From positions 717,852 through 781,851 of the forward strand of contig CM055112.1 in assembly GCA_029204225.1 (NCBI GenBank): a stretch of 64,000 nt of DNA, read 5' to 3'. A program made the position numbers and the translations under genes. The stretch's first letter is position 1; each line of letters starts with the position of its first letter. Source of the DNA: Diphasiastrum complanatum (Eukaryota; Streptophyta; Lycopodiopsida; Lycopodiales; Lycopodiaceae). The notes under the pieces were generated by a model. The model was given only the letters and a program-made list of their open reading frames with translations, did no database searches and was not told the DNA's origin. Shown piece by piece: positions 11,005-22,525 of this stretch.

Positions 11005-13405
11005 AAGGTAAGATGTCACGTACCCCTTTTGTCAAGAACTCCTACAAAACGACAAAGATTCTGGAGCTTGTTCATTTGGACATCTATGGACCATTTGATG
11101 TGATCTCAGTAGGAGGCTCGAAGTACTATATCACTTTTATTGATGATTATAGTAAGTTCACCCGAGTCTACTTCATTCACAATAAATCAGATGCATTTGA
11201 CAAGCTCACAGAATATGTGAATGGGGCAAAAAGATGCACATAAAATAAGGTAAAGCAGATCATAATAGATCCAGGTGGAGAATACATCTCAAATCGATTC
11301 ACTGATTTCTGCAATGATCAAAACATCATCCATAGAAGGACATCCTATACACCGCAGCACAATGGTGTTGCAAAAAGAAAGAACAGGACTCTCATGGAAG
11401 CCGCTAGGTGCATGATGGCCTATTCGAAAGCTCCAACAGTGTTGTGGGCTAAAGTAGTAGATACAGTTGCCTACATTCAGAATAGGACAGGAAAGTCTGG
11501 TGTTCCTCATACAACACCACACGAACTATGGTGGGGTAGAAAACCTAATCTGACTCATATTCAAATCTTTGTTTGTGCAGCATATGCACATGTTCTTGAC
11601 AAGCTTTGAAAGAAGCTTGATGAGAAAGCAGAACAATAATATCTTGTAGGATATGAAAATCATTCGAAGAAAGATTCGCAAGCCAACCTACTGCTACAAC
11701 ACCTATAAACCAAAATGGTTCTGGACCTAGCAGAACAGATAAAGGCAAGAGCATCACAATACCACAAGGATCTCCCAGAAGGTCAACAAGAGAACAAAGA
11801 GCACCAGCAAGATTTGTGCCAGGTAGCTCATCTTCTACATCTAAAGAGTTTTGTGAATTCAATGGAGAACCACAAACATTCAAAGAAGCAATTGAATGTC
11901 CAGACAAGGGCAAATGGATCCAAGCCATGAATGAAGAGATGGAATCCATAAAGAATAATGGGGTATGGACATTGCAACCATTACCAGATAAGCGAAAGAC
12001 TGTACAATGCAAGTGGGTATACAAGCTGAAGTATGGACCGAATGGAAATGTTTCTAAGTACAAAGCCTGACTTGTAGCGAAGGGTTTTTCTCAAAAATAT
12101 GGTATTACTTATGCCGAGACCTTCTCTCCTATCATGAAACATTCATCCCTACGTCTATTGTTTGCATATGCAGCTGCTTATGATCTCAAGATTCACATCG
12201 TGGACGAGAAGACATCATTCTTACATGGTGAGCTAGACAAAGAAGTCTACATGGATCAACCTCCAGTGTACATTTTGAATTCACATCCTACTTATGCATG
12301 CAGAATGCACAAGAGTATCTACGGTCTGAAGCAATCAGTGTGACAATGGTATAAGGAGAAAGATCATGTCTTGAAATCCTTAGGATTCAAGCCACTAATG
12401 GCTGATTCCAATGTTTATGTAAGCTGAAGTGAAGTGTGACATCTCGAAATATTTCAAGATTACAGACCAAGGAGAAGCCAGATGTTATCATGGCTTGCAG
12501 ATTAACAGAGACTTTAACGAAGAAAAGTTGTACCTTCACCAGTCCTAGAAGATTTCGGGATAATGAATTGCAAAGGAGCAAATAATCCAATGCTTGCAGG
12601 AACAATCCTAACGAATGAAGATTGTTCGAAGGAAGACTCGTGCCTCATCTAAATCAGTAGAATTTGTTGATTTTTCTTGTTTTGCTCTTACATCTATTGA
12701 AAATAGTGTCGAAAAGAGAATTGATGGACCATATACCATACAGGAAGCTGATCAGATCACTAATGTATCTTGCAGATAACACATGCCCTGACATTGCTTA
12801 TGTCATTTCAGGATGAGCCAATTCAATACAAATCCAAGCTTGACTCACTAGAAGATTGCAAAGCGAATCTTGTAGTACCTTTAGCTAATGAAAGATTTTG
12901 GATTGTGTTATTCTGGTGATGCAAGGTTCCAGATGCTTTCGTACAGTGATGCTAGCTGGATAGCTCTCAAGGATGACTGCAAAAGTGTCTTAGGAGGATG
13001 CACCATTGCAGCAATTCTCTGGGTCTATGAAACAGACCATCGTAGCTCAGTCATCCTACGAAGCAAAATACGTAGCAACAACGAAGATGGCCAATGAAAT
13101 CACTTGGCTCCAACAGTTCCTTGACGAACTGGGTGAAACAAGAAATGAGCCTCTGATTCTGCAGATGGATAATACATCTGCAATACACATGACAAAGGAT
13201 CCCATGTTTCACTCAAGAACGAAACACATCACAATCAAGTACCACTTGATAAGAAATCTAATTGAAAAGAAGAAGCTGCAGACTACTTTCATTGGAACGA
13301 AGAAGATGGTTGCTGACATCTTCAAAAAGTCCTTAGACAAAGGACTATTCAAGAAACATAACAAAAAACTTGGAGTCATCAAGCTATCATGCTTTGAGAG
13401 GGAGC
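11005..13405 (+). pseudogene. Copia pol relic between two LTRs (integrase, RT, RNase H)
   Basis: Internal region of a Copia element missing gag, protease and the usual leader. The first codons after the LTR already belong to the integrase zinc region (TQGKMSRTPF). Integrase: LVHLDIYGPF, YITFIDDYSKFTRVYF, then YTPQHNGVAKRKNRTLMEA near 11345 and a WGRKPNL segment at about 11532. RT: NEEMESIKNNGVWTL at 11816-12070, RLLFAYAAAYDLKIHIVDEKTSFLHG and MHKSIYGLKQ at 12134-12343. The YVDD catalytic block is lost in a deletion after about 12430. RNase H: SYSDASWIALKDD at 12920 and, in another frame, QSSYEAKYVATTKMANEITW, DNTSAIHM and HSRTKHITIKYH at 13036-13260. The polypurine tract GAGAGGGAGC precedes the right LTR. 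Several stops and two frame changes make it inactive. Confidence 0.9.
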
Positions 13406-14228
13406 TAAAGAAACAAAATGTTTCTATTACCAAATTGAAGAACTCGAAGACGAAATATTTGCAAACAACATGAATAACAAGAGAAGGTCAAACGACGCTG
13501 AGCAAAAATGTTTGTGAAACAAAAACTTTCGACTCTTCACGTTCCAGAATACCAGTAAGATCAAACAAGTACCGTGAAGTACAGTCTCCTAAATTGATAT
13601 GACATCATCAACAGAAGAGTGCTAGGAATTGCCTAATCTACCGCTCTTGTAATCCGTGATTAGTCTTAGATTGTTTAATCTATCTAATCAGAAATGTTAC
13701 TCTAAATATATGCAGTTTCTATAAACACTAACAAAATACATATACATAGACACAAATAAGAAAATACATAATAGCGAAGTCCGCCAGTCAGCGAGACAAT
13801 TTTGTAAGCAGGATCCCTAGGGATCCACGAAGTTTGCTAGTAAGCGAGACACTATTCGTGGGAGAATATCACTTCTCTCACAACAATGCGTTGTGTGGGT
13901 CTGTCAGACATTGCTAAACAAAAGAAGGATCAATAGATGATGTTGTAGATCTTATGCACAAATCATTTTGAATTGTTTGATCTCGATTGAATTATTGTCT
14001 GTTTATTGTTCGTGTATCTCATTCGCTTGTTTTATCTATTCCGCACATAGGTTTAATCTTGTTGAATGCTAAATGAACTTAAACGTAGGTCAACATTGTC
14101 TGTCTACATTCTGGAGGATTGTAGGAATGATATAGCAAGCAGTGACCAGCAATCATATACGAACTTTATCCGAATTCATTCGAGTTTCATTTGCTTCGAT
14201 TTGCATCATTAGTGGTATCAAGCAAGCA
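13406..14228 (+). repeat. right LTR of the Copia element in the tandem array
   Basis: Partner of 10150-11004. It follows the polypurine tract GAGAGGGAGC at 13396-13405. The first bases are TAAAGAAAC where the left copy has TGAAGAAAC, consistent with decay of the TG terminus. It ends at CAAGCAAGCA, then the tandem-repeat sequence resumes. Confidence 0.8.
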
Positions 14229-14231
14229 CGA

Positions 14232-15213
14232 GTCTCAATAGGCAAAATAGACTTCGTTCGGCAATACTGGACCACTTCATGAAAATGCCAAAAAATGGTC
14301 CATTCATTGTGCCCTAATGGCATTCCTTCTGACACGAAGGGCATTTTCAAGCAAACGATGTTCGAATCGAACTGCAATTGGTCTAGTATATTTGTGTCAA
14401 GCACATGAACTTGTAGCCACCTTTCGTCCAAAGTTCTATCGGCATTCGGCCGGATCTGACTAGTTTCTGGTCTGACAAGCCTAACTTCCCTATACTACTT
14501 TTAGAGTTTCTGGCTCAGGTGCACATTTCTCAATGTATAGTGAACCGTTTGGAACCTGGTTTGGTGCTTTGGGTTCGTTTCGACGTGAACATAGTATGGA
14601 ACAAAATGGCAAGCAAAACGAACTCGCTTCGACGACACTGGACCACTTCTTGGGAATGCCAGAAAGTAGTCCATTGATTGTGCTCTAATGACATTCCTTC
14701 CAACACAAAGGGCATTTTCAAACAGACGATGTCGAAATCGAGTGGCAACTGGTCTAGTGGATTTGTCTGTAGCACACGAACTTGTAGCCACCTTTTGTCC
14801 GAAGTTCTGGGGGCATTTGATTGGTTCGACCAGTTTATGGTCCAACAGGCCTAACTTCCCTATACTACTTTCAAGGTTTCTAGCTCGGGTGCACGTTTCT
14901 CAATGAGTACTAAATCGTTTGAAACCTGGTTTGGTGCTTCAGGTTCGTCTCAACGTACAACACAATATGGAACATATATAAGGCAAAATGGACTCCGTTC
15001 GGTGACACTGGACCACTTCTTGGAAATGCCAAAAAGTAGTCCATTCATTGTGCCCTAATGATGTTGCTTTCGACATGAAGGGCGTTTTCTAGCAAATGAC
15101 GTCAGAATCGAGTGGCAACTGGTCCAGTGGATTTGTGTCTAGCACACGAATTTGTAGCCACCTTCCGTCCAAAGTTTTAGGGGCATTCAATCGGATTTGA
15201 CCAGTTTATGATC
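14232..15213. repeat. tandem repeat, 370-bp unit, almost three copies
   Basis: ACTGGACCACTTC recurs at 14266, 14637 and 15007, giving spacings of 371 and 370 bp. Each unit also has a CATTGTGCCCTAATG-type block, a GTAGCCACCTT block and AACTTCCCTATACTACTTT. Units differ by roughly one base in ten by eye. Open frames here (14153-14906, both strands) repeat with the unit and show no protein similarity. The length suits a satellite monomer, but only a short array is present. Confidence 0.85.
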
Positions 15214-15533
15214 CGACAGAACCATGTTTACATGATAAGGATTAATGTTTACAATGCAAGATTAGATGTTTAGGTCAAAGTATTCCCTAACCCCTAACTC
15301 TAAACGTCAATCCCTAATCCCTAGGTCTTTCCGATTCCAATCCGATTAAATCTCATGCCAGTTGTTGACCTTGATAAAAAGCAACTTATATAAGCTACTA
15401 TGAGATAACATAAGTTATTTGTTAACATAGATTTGATGTAAAACAAATTATGCACATAAAGGTTATATCATAGTTTAAATCATAAATATTTTATATCATA
15501 AAATTTTAATTTATTAAAAAAAAAAATTGCGTA

Positions 15534-15668
<135 letters not shown>

Positions 15669-16134
15669 AAGCATGAAACATAACTAATACATGACACATA
15701 AATTATGATCCTACAAATTAAAGTAACAGGAATAAATTAAGATCCTACAAATCAGAGTAGCATGAGCTAGTAAGCATGAAACATAATACAAGATACTATG
15801 AACTAGGGTAGCATGAACTAGTAATCATGAAACCTAAATGAATGGCATCACACTTACATGCACACGCACACACACACACGCACACACGCACCCTAAACCC
15901 TGAAACCTAAACACACACGAAGAGAAAAAAAGAAAGAACATAGTAGAGTGCTATGAAACTCCCGAATCGTACGATTATATCCTATTCCAGACTGTCACCA
16001 CATGCTCCCTCCCTATAGCGTTTGGGCTTTCTTGTGGAACTTGACGCCCAACAAGAAACACTTGAACCACATCTTGAACGAAAGAAAACAACGGCTACAC
16101 ACCATCCTAAAATTAAGAGTGTTGGCTACCTTAA

Positions 16135-16161
<27 letters not shown>

Positions 16162-16165
<4 letters not shown>

Positions 16166-16765
16166 CTCTTTGCATTTAATTGTTTTTTTAATCTATTTGA
16201 TGGTGGTTTTTATGTAATGTGCTAAAGTAATTTTATTAGTAAGGTCACTTCATAGGTCTTATTGCAGTGAAACTAATCTTTAATGATTTGTTGGACTCAA
16301 CTTGTATGTATGTTCTAAGCAACCAAGTATACTACTACCAAGCCACTAAGATCAAGTAATAGTGCTAAGCATGTTTCAAAACATTATTGAAACTTTTGTA
16401 TAGCTCAGTTCAAACTTGTGTTTCAAAACCAACTAACTTCAAATATATGTTGAGAAACCAGCTCAACAAGACTATCAAGGCTCATGGTGGTCGATTATTG
16501 GTTAGTCTATACTTGAAGGACAAACGTATTTGTTGAGAGTGAGAATCAGTTTTCTTAGGCCAACTATGGAGTTCGCCAGCAGGTTAAAAAAAAACATTTT
16601 CTAAGAAGTTCCTTGAATCAAGGACAAAGGTAATCAAGAAGAGAACAACAAGGCTTCAATGTGGTTCAAGATTATAAAAAATGTTGCAATGTTGAGTCAC
16701 ATTTTGTTCATTTTGATGTATCAACTGGGGCATGAATTTTGTAATCTTGATATATTAGCTGAGGT
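16162..16765. other. unannotated spacer
   Basis: AT-rich sequence with no recognised gene or repeat other than short homopolymers. Confidence 0.5.
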
Positions 16766-17455
16766 GGTAACAATCTAGCATTGTTCAGGCACAACTTGCT
16801 TATGTCTATCAAATATTTGTTTCTGAAATGTAAAAATGCATGAACAGAGGCCAGAATGCACCTCAGAATAAGTGATGGTATATTACCTTAAACAGATGCA
16901 TTGATTCTGAGCTCTGTTCCAACCTCCACTAATTATCACCCATTATCAACAGATTCATCAATAAAAGTAGAAAATCGTTTCTAAAATGTGTAGATATATA
17001 TTTTCATAAATCCTAATGTAAAATAAAATTGAATGTAGTCCTACATTACAAAACGTGCATGTACAACAAAAAATAGGAGACAAACATTTATGTAAAAATT
17101 TATGAGCAAAGATGTATAATCTAACATTTATGAGCTGGTAACAATCTAGCATATAATCTATTTATGAAATGCAAAAATGTATGAGCAGAAGTCGGAATGA
17201 ACCTCGGAATAAGAGGTGGTATTCTATCTTAAACAAGTCCACATATTTCGAGGTATGTTCAGACCTCCACTGATTCCCACCATAACTGATAGATCTACCC
17301 ATTATCAACAGATTTATCAATAAAAATAGAGATTTGTTTCTAAGATGTGTAGATCTATTTCTATAAATCTTAATGTAAATAAAATTGAATGTAATCCTAC
17401 ACTACAAAATGTGGATCTAAAACAAAAAATAGGAGACAAACTCTTACAAATTTGT
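16766..17455. repeat. two-copy tandem duplication, period about 371 bp
   Basis: GGTAACAATCTAGCAT occurs at 16766 and 17137. Both copies continue through GGAATAAG, CCATTATCAACAGATT, ATCAATAAAA, TAATGTAA, TGAATGTA, and AAAAAATAGGAGACAAAC. The sequence differs from the 370-bp array at 14.2-15.2 kb despite the similar period. The 64-codon frame on the minus strand (16958-17152) lies in it and is not supported. Confidence 0.8.
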
Positions 17456-18180
17456 ACAAGTACTTGGAACTGCTACTGATTGTGTTAGTTAGCTGCTTGG
17501 ATGGTGTTAGAGCCAAAAAATGGCATACAAACCTGCAAAACAATTTCATAAAAAAAACTTATACAACTATTGCCTCATGGGAAAATCATAGAAATACTCA
17601 CCACAATTGAAAATTCCGCTCAAAAAACCAACTAAGCTTCACAAATGTATCATAAAATTCACAGATATGTCATTTGAAAGCTCAAAAAAAATGTAAGGGG
17701 AGGTCGGAATAGCCACCGGAATAGACAATGATATAATGTTAAAATAAGCATGGTATATTCATGTTTCAAAAACAAGTTTAAATTTGGTAGGCTTATATCG
17801 AGGCCAAACACTAGACCTAAGGCTCGAGCATTCCACTCTCCCCGCGACTCATTTTAAAAACTATCTTTCAAAGAAATGCTAAAACAAAGCTTTGGTAATC
17901 GCTCGTCCTCTTGTAGTGATGTAATTTTCAATCCACACATGTGAACCACAGCTTGTTGTATGGCCTGTAGATTGAGAATGAAGGCTTAATCAACTTGGTT
18001 GCATTTGGATCACAAAATCACATTACAGTAGTGGAGTAGCTCCACATTGCCAATGAGCTCCAAAAATAATCTTTTTTCTCACTATGGGAGAGATGGAATA
18101 CATAGTTAGGTGAATTTCCAGCATGTATCAATAAAGTTAATTTGGATTTGTTGTCCTAATTTGCAGCCCTAGCCTCTTTC
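17456..18180. other. unannotated AT-rich spacer
   Basis: No gene seen. A GGTCGGAATAGCC block near 17701 recalls the AGTCGGAATGAACC block of the duplication to the left, suggesting a further decayed copy. Confidence 0.4.
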
Positions 18181-18394
18181 CTAGAGTCATGCCAAGTAGG
18201 TGGCTAGTTGGTCAAAATCTCATCATAAATTTAGGAATAGGTCCTATAATGTAGGAATCACTACCAAATAGACATGACCAGCTACCAACTCTAGGGTAGG
18301 TTTCCCATGTGGCATCTTGGCCTCACATATGTGGGCCCACTTATGCACATAATTTACATTATACTACATGGCTAGATTTGCCAACATAGGCAAT

Positions 18395-18715
18395 TTTTCA
18401 CACTCCTCTTCAAATCTAGCCTTGGAAATTATGATACTCTTATCAATTACTCCAATTGAAGATCTTAGCTTTACAAATGAATTCTTAGGTAAGGATTTAG
18501 TGAATAAATCAGCTAAGCAATTCAATTAAGACACGTGTTTGAGCTTGATCTCTTTGGCTTGCACTTTCTCCCTCACAAAATGATGAGTAATCTTGATGTG
18601 ATTGTTCCTTGCATGGAATGTAGGATTAGGAGCAAGTGATTGGGCTGATTGGTTGTCACAATAGATGATAGGAACCTCCTCCTCAATAACATGAAGCTCC
18701 ATATCAATCAAGATC
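18395..18715 (-). pseudogene. Copia RNase H terminal fragment
   Basis: The minus strand reads YCDNQSAQSLAPNPTFHARNNHIKITHHFVREKV (quoted in part), the end of a Copia RNase H domain: the catalytic-region Asp in CDNQSA and the H-x-R-x-KHI block. The next frame, nearer 18430-18530, reads ADLFTKSLPKNSFVKLRSSIGV, the usual C-terminal end. A polypurine tract (GAAGAGGAGTGTG on the minus strand) lies at about 18401-18413. Sequence 18180-18393 would then be the start of the 3' LTR. The RT, integrase and gag are absent. Confidence 0.85.
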
Positions 18716-19019
18716 CAAATCCATAACCTGATCTTTGATTAGAAATAGATCAGCCCTACCAATCTTGCCAATGTGGAAAAATCAACATCTACTAAGAATA
18801 TGATCAAACACTAAGAGATGCAACATCTCTAAGAATATGATCAAACATCAAACATAAGATATGGTGAAAGTTTTGTCCATACAAAAAAGTAAGCTATTGT
18901 ATTTCACATGTGTGGATTTGACAATAACATAAAATAAGCATTCTACACACGAGATTGCAAGATATCACCAATATAGTGCACCAATTGATAGATGAACCCA
19001 AGAGAACCATGTATAAGCA

Positions 19020-19262
19020 TGAAATGAGATAAGAGAGAGAGAATCTCTTATCTTCCCACACATTACATCCTTTTATAACAGATCCAAATCTAACTTCAGA
19101 CTTTGGTTTCCCTCCATAATGAAAAACCCTACTATTATTGTTACTAGATTCAATGTCTCTACTACCCAAATTGAATCTATCAAAAACTCGTGTTCTATAG
19201 TTTTCCACACTTTTCAAAAGTGTTTATTCAAATGATTTTAGACTAATATAACTTTGAAAAGT
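19020..19262 (-). repeat. Copia LTR-like repeat R2, copy 1
   Basis: Shares ATCCTTTTATA, GGTTTCCCTCCA, AAAAGTGTTTATTCAAATG and CTAATATAACTTTGAAAAGT with 43985-44215. That copy sits just downstream (on the minus strand) of a Copia RNase H, so an LTR is likely. The 107-codon frame at 18894-19217 lies in this repeat and is not a gene. Confidence 0.6.
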
Positions 19263-20849
19263 CAAACTCTAAGTCTAATATGAAAATTGGATGCCATGCA
19301 AATATGTGTCCGATCATTTCTAGAAATCTCCACCCTGTAGCCCTAGAAATGTGTCTTATGGCCATGAAATGTGTCCAATCAACTAAAAAATGACAATCTA
19401 GAACCCTAGAAATAGCCACCACCCACAAAAAAAGTTCCTAAATTTATTCAGGATTAGCACTATGAAATGAGCACAAATGGTAGGTAGAAAACAATCAAAG
19501 GCTTTGCTTCATAGGTCATCCAATGGAAGAAGCATGGAGGGTCCAAAGATTCATAGGCAATACAAGAACCTATTGGTAGCCAAAGTGGCATGCAATGCCT
19601 TCAACATATCGTTTCCAAACACATGTTTTCAAACCCATTATCATCCACATAAAAACTACAACCTCTATCATATTCTATCAATCACAAGCCAAAAGATGAA
19701 TAATATAGACTATGCAACAAAAACAGATCACCATCTACCCTTGCTAATGATAAATTGTTTACTTTAATAGAAAACTACAATTTAGATAGTACAACTACAA
19801 TCTACCGTTACCCTCCTATCAAACCTGGTTGAAGTATGGAAAAATTGAGCAATAAATGATGGAAAAACGTTTTCCAACCATGATTATAATGCTACAACCA
19901 TCCTACACTTTCAATGGCCAGACTAAAATCACAAGATGAACAAATCCTAAAATTAGACTAGCTATTTTTAAATGTGTACAATATACTATTCATGTTTTTA
20001 ATACAAAAGTTCTACTCATGTTTTTTTTTTTTTTGCATTTTAATATTTTTATTAGTTTTTAACAAACTTAGTTAATTTTTAAATGTGATAGTTATCTTTT
20101 TCAAAAGCTTAAAGCCCTATGATTGTGAAGCTCTTTTTCTAAATCCCAAAATAAGTGTTTTGCCACTTTCTTTATTGTAAGATTTTGCTAAAAGATAATA
20201 AGTTTCTTTTATCAAGTATGAGATTTTATGCTAGATAGAAATGACAAAGTTGATGGCAATTTAAGATTGACTTAATTAAGTTGATTACTTTAATATTGAA
20301 GTTATTTTGATTGATAAGAAGATTGTCGCGATCTTTTTCATTTCTCTAGCGATTTTGTAGCATATATATATTAATCTACAACTTTTTATTTGGCCATATT
20401 TACAATATGAACACTACTATAACAACAAAACGTGCGATTTCCAGTGTTTTTTTTTAGCCATTTTTGAAAAATAGAATCGAAAATGGGACGTGGGAGAAGA
20501 GAAATTCTTGAGCTTGAGGTCTATTCGCTGTCCTCAGAATAAGCCTCGTAACTTTGAACATTTTATAAGAGGATTATACTGGGGGTTATTTTGAGGTCTT
20601 GGAGATTTCACAACCCCCAAAATCAATCTGCTTTCCAAAAGTTTCAAATAACTCTGCTAACCGAGGACATTAGGGGCCATATACACAAGTGAAACTAAAA
20701 AATTATGTATCTAACAATATCATGATCACAATTTGTGTAATCACATGTCAACTTTTTTGTTTGATGTCTACTAATCAAAAAATCAAATAAAATTGCATCT
20801 GTGAGCAATGTAATTAATAGTACAATAAGTTGCAATACATCATATTGTC
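19263..20849. other. unannotated AT-rich spacer
   Basis: No gene recognised over about 1.6 kb. It contains a T-run at 20021-20034. The 96-codon plus-strand frame at 19477-19767 has no recognisable feature. Confidence 0.5.
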
Positions 20850-22031
20850 TTAGTTATACTTCACTGCTGACATAGCTGCGACATATTCAGATTTTGTGGA
20901 GGACAGAGAAATGCATTTCTGCTTTCTACTGTTCCATGAGATGGGTCCTTCTGCAAGAAAGCAAATGTAGCCAGAGGTGGATATTCTGGTATCTATGTAT
21001 CCTACCCAATCTGAATCAGAATAGGTAATCAAAGAGAGTGCAGCTTTTGTATTTCCGTTATAACTCACGGCATAGTGCTTTAAGGCTTGAATGTACTTTA
21101 GAACTCTTTGTAGAGCTTTCCAGTGTTGTAGACCTAGATTGGACATGAATTGCGACAGTGTGCTTACAGCATATGCTAGATCAGGTCGTGTGCAAATCAT
21201 AGAATACATGAGAGAACCTATGACAGACTGATAAGGGTACTTCCACATTCCTTGCAGATCTGCCTTTGTTCTAAGGCACATGTCTTTGGAAAGCTTAGCT
21301 CCTGGATCCATAGGAGTGTCTATGGGCTTGCAATCCTCCCTGTCGTATCTTCGAAGTACATTAATTAAGTAGGATTGTTGGCTTGTGGTGAACCTTCTGC
21401 TCGTGCGATCTTTGTGAATCTCCATTCCAAGTAGGAAATGGACTAGACCTAAATTAGTCATCTCAAACTCTGATGAGAGTAAGGACTTGGTTTCTTGCAA
21501 CAACTGATTTGAATTGCTGATGATTAGGGAATCATCAACGTATAGTGCTATTATAATATAGCTTGGCCCCTTTGGTTTTAGATACACATTTGAATGTGTG
21601 GTGCAGGAGGTAAAGTAGTCTGCAATAAGAAATGATTTATTCTATCATACCAGGCCCTTGGAGCTTGCTTCAAACCGTATAATGCCTTATGCAATTTCCA
21701 TAGTAGATGCTCCTTGCCTTGAAGGATGTAACCTTCTGGTTGATAGATGTAGACATCTTCTTGTATGTATCCATGTAGGAATGTCGTCTGGACGTCCATC
21801 TGGTGAATATCCAAATCTTCTCTAGCAGATATAGCCAATAAAGTATGAATAGACTGATGTTTTACTACTGGACTAAAGGTCTCAATCTAGTCTATCCCAT
21901 ATACTTGTTCAAATCCTTTAACCACCAACCCTAGCTTTCCATTTGGATATTGATCCATCTGGTTTAAGCTTCAACTCGAAGATCCACTTAGAGTCAATTG
22001 GCTTTACAATTGTAGGAGCAATGACAAGACT
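20850..22031 (-). pseudogene. split Copia element, 3' half (RT and RNase H)
   Basis: Minus-strand coding half of a Copia element split by a Gypsy insertion. At 21918-22030: IDSKWIFELKLKPDGSISKWKAR, the start of RT. At 21578-21838: REDLDIHQMDVQTTFLHGYIQEDVYI and LHKALYGLKQAPRAWYDRIN, including the first catalytic Asp. At 20850-21587: IALYVDDSLIISNS, the YVDD catalytic block, then TNLGLVHFLLGMEI, CTRPDLAYAVSTLSQFMSN and TYSDSDWVGYIDTRISTSGY. It breaks off after STKSEYVAAMSAVK, so the RNase H end and 3' LTR are lost. The 245-codon frame is among the least damaged pol segments here. The other half resumes at 28436. A second copy of the family, without the guest, lies at 46507-47793. Confidence 0.92.
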
Positions 22032-22036
22032 CCAGG
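22032..22036. repeat. target-site duplication (left) of the Gypsy-type element
   Basis: CCAGG next to the left LTR; the right partner at 28431-28435 is CCAAG, one mismatch. Five bases is the usual duplication length for LTR elements. Confidence 0.75.
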
Positions 22037-22512
22037 TGTCATGCCCATGACTGGTCTCGGGTAGCGTGTCCACGCTAGGGACCGGTAGACCAACAACTTG
22101 TAAGGGAACTGGGGCCCTTATGTGTACATGGTCATAATTAATGGTTGTATGCCTAAACACTTGATGGTGAATTTGTATGGGTCTATCAGTGAGTCATTGG
22201 GGAACTGGATGATGTGGCCCAGATAGGCTGCAAAGGTGTCCAGTGAGGTGTCATAGTGCACTACTAGTAGTGCATGGGCCTTGGAGTATATAAGTATACC
22301 TATTGGGCTCTCACTAGTGTATGCTTGATAGCATGACCAGTGGCTGGATGCTGTTGGTGTGATGCCATACTCCTCTTTGTGATTGATCCATAGCTTGGGG
22401 GGTAGATCCATTCGATCTAGGTTGGTTGGGTTGGTTTTTCCACCATCAGGTTCCCTTGTGTTGCTTGTGATTGGCATGCTTAGAATAGGATCCTTGGATT
22501 GAGGACTTTATA
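22037..22512 (+). repeat. 5' LTR of the nested Gypsy-type element
   Basis: Begins TGTCATGCCCATGACTGG and ends GGACTTTATA. It pairs with 27938-28430, which has an extra 17-bp segment. By eye I count about 35 substitutions in about 475 aligned bases, near 7%. It contains TATATAAG near 22291 as a TATA box. Confidence 0.93.
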
Positions 22513-22513
22513 T

Positions 22514-22525
22514 TGGTATCAGAGC
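22514..22525 (+). other. primer binding site (initiator Met tRNA)
   Basis: TGGTATCAGAGC, one base after the 5' LTR, the standard plant LTR-element primer site. Confidence 0.95.

Noticed and set aside
11545-12063. 172-codon frame on the minus strand
   Set aside because: Antisense shadow of the Copia integrase and RT relic, whose sense frames carry the recognised motifs.
14153-14906. Three frames of 72-114 codons over the 370-bp repeat
   Set aside because: They recur with the repeat unit, overlap on both strands and show no protein similarity.
22118-22477. 119-codon frame on the minus strand
   Set aside because: It lies entirely in the 5' LTR of the Gypsy-type element.
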